NCBI GenBank assembly: GCA_025937075.1 | Contig: JAICSD010000256.1 | Coordinates: 1 to 6,616 of the forward strand | Direction of reading: 5' to 3' | Source of the DNA: Vicinamibacteria bacterium | GTDB taxonomy: Bacteria; Acidobacteriota; Vicinamibacteria; Vicinamibacterales; 2-12-FULL-66-21 | DNA: 6,616 nt | Part shown: positions 5,770 to 6,616 of the stretch, one piece after another | Numbering within the stretch: the stretch's first letter is position 1 | How the letters are laid out: every line of letters begins with the position of its first letter | The notes under the pieces: model-generated | What the model was told of the DNA's origin: nothing | The model's database searches: none | The model's input: the letters and a program-made list of their open reading frames with translations, nothing else | Made by a program: the position numbers and the translations under genes

Positions 5770-6616
5770 ATGATTCTCGTCATCGCCGAACAGCGCGACG
5801 GCAAACTCAATCGCGCCACCCTCGAAACCATCGCCGCCGCCCAATCCACGGGCGTGGCCGCGAAGGTCGTGGTCATCGGCTCCCACGTGGACGCCGTTGC
5901 CTCGGAGGTCGCCCGCGCGGACGTCGCTGAAGTCATCGTCATCGACAACCCTTCGCTCGAGCACTACACGGCGGATGGCTACGTGCAGGCGCTGCAGTCC
6001 GTCGTTGACTCGGAGAAGCCGGACCTCGTATTCCTGCCGCATACGTATCAGACGCGCGACTTCGCGCCGGCGCTCGCCGCACGGCTCAATCGTCCGCTCG
6101 TCACCGACGTCGTCTCGCTGCGCGGCGACGCGCAGCCGGTGACCTACGTGCGCCCGGTCTTTCAGGGCAAGCTGCAGGCGGAAGTCGTCGCCGAAGGGCC
6201 GGCGCCGCACTTCGCCACGTTCCAGATCGGCGCGTTCCGCGCGGACGCGATGAAGCAGGGCAGCGCCGCCGCGCCGATCCGGAAGGCCGATGTGACCGTC
6301 GACGCGTCGAAAATCCGTCAGAAGCCGGAGGCGCCGTTCAAGGAAGCGAAGCAGGCCGTCGATCTCTCGCAGGCGGAACGGATCGTTGCGGTAGGCCGCG
6401 GTATCAAGGGGCAGGAGCACCTCAAGCTGGCGGAGCAGCTCGCGCAGGCGATGGGAGCGGAACTTGCCGCATCACGCCCGATCTGCGACGCCGGCTGGCT
6501 GCCGATGGACCGCCAGATCGGATCGTCAGGCCAGACGGTCGCGCCGAAACTCTACCTCGCGCTCGGGATCAGCGGCGCGATTCAGCATATCGTCGGCATG
6601 AAGGGCGCGCGCTCGA
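5770..6616 (+). CDS. etfA: Electron transfer flavoprotein alpha subunit (3' end outside window)
   Basis: EtfA supplies the FAD-binding half of the ETF heterodimer. The 282 residues present begin MILVIAEQRDGKLNRATLE and show the N-terminal alpha/beta domain with FLPHTYQTRDFAPALAARL (about 88-106). The C-terminal FAD domain follows: VGRGIKG, ASRPICDAGWLP, QIGSSGQTVAPKLYLALG and ISGAIQHIVGMKGA, which contain the flavin-contacting Arg, Ser/Thr and Gln-His residues known in the family. Roughly the last 40 residues, which normally include a conserved NxD segment and the ADY motif, are cut off by the window edge. ATG at 5770 gives the conserved start; upstream only GAAAGAG resembles a weak ribosome-binding site. 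Order etfB-etfA is the normal one. The 170-bp gap before it is unusual for this pair, whose genes often abut or overlap. Confidence 0.95.
   Translation, partial: MILVIAEQRDGKLNRATLETIAAAQSTGVAAKVVVIGSHVDAVASEVARADVAEVIVIDNPSLEHYTADGYVQALQSVVDSEKPDLVFLPHTYQTRDFAPALAARLNRPLVTDVVSLRGDAQPVTYVRPVFQGKLQAEVVAEGPAPHFATFQIGAFRADAMKQGSAAAPIRKADVTVDASKIRQKPEAPFKEAKQAVDLSQAERIVAVGRGIKGQEHLKLAEQLAQAMGAELAASRPICDAGWLPMDRQIGSSGQTVAPKLYLALGISGAIQHIVGMKGARS

Overview
This window is a high-GC bacterial chromosomal segment with all genes on the + strand. It carries a fatty-acid/phospholipid synthesis cluster followed by an electron transfer flavoprotein pair: rpmF (3' end only), plsX, fabD, fabG, acpP, fabF, etfB, etfA (5' part; runs off the window). 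The enzymes are intact by inspection, with catalytic residues in place. The taxon cannot be fixed from sequence alone. GC-rich coding and abundant intergenic palindromes are compatible with Acidobacteriota (Vicinamibacteria-like), but that is a guess.

Layout: 1-132 ribosomal protein L32 C-terminus; 133-332 gap holding a long structured repeat (copy A); 333-1373 plsX, whose last codons are a perfect 8-bp tandem repeat; 1370-2293 fabD, overlapping plsX by ATGA; 2294-2413 gap made of palindromes; 2414-3154 fabG; hairpin; 3206-3448 acpP; two hairpins; 3512-4753 fabF (TTG start); 84-bp gap with a fourth hairpin; 4838-5599 etfB; 5600-5769 gap holding copy B of the long structured repeat; 5770-6616 etfA, partial.

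Function: FabD loads malonyl onto the carrier AcpP, FabF condenses, FabG reduces the beta-ketoacyl-ACP, and PlsX converts finished acyl-ACP to acyl-phosphate for membrane lipid synthesis. EtfAB takes electrons from acyl-CoA dehydrogenase-type enzymes, so the cluster joins fatty-acid synthesis to a redox partner usually linked to fatty-acid oxidation. fabH, often found between plsX and fabD, is absent here.

The most interesting content is between the genes. Copies A (176-308) and B (5617-5746) are about 130-bp elements that fold into the same five-helix hairpin. Their stems differ by compensatory changes while the internal loops are identical, and both end 23-24 nt before a start codon (plsX, etfA). 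This looks like either an unrecognised structured RNA leader or an ERIC-like palindromic repeat. A second, smaller family of four hairpins (TAG followed by an 8-bp stem) surrounds acpP and precedes etfB. Every gene junction in the window carries some repeat or palindrome.
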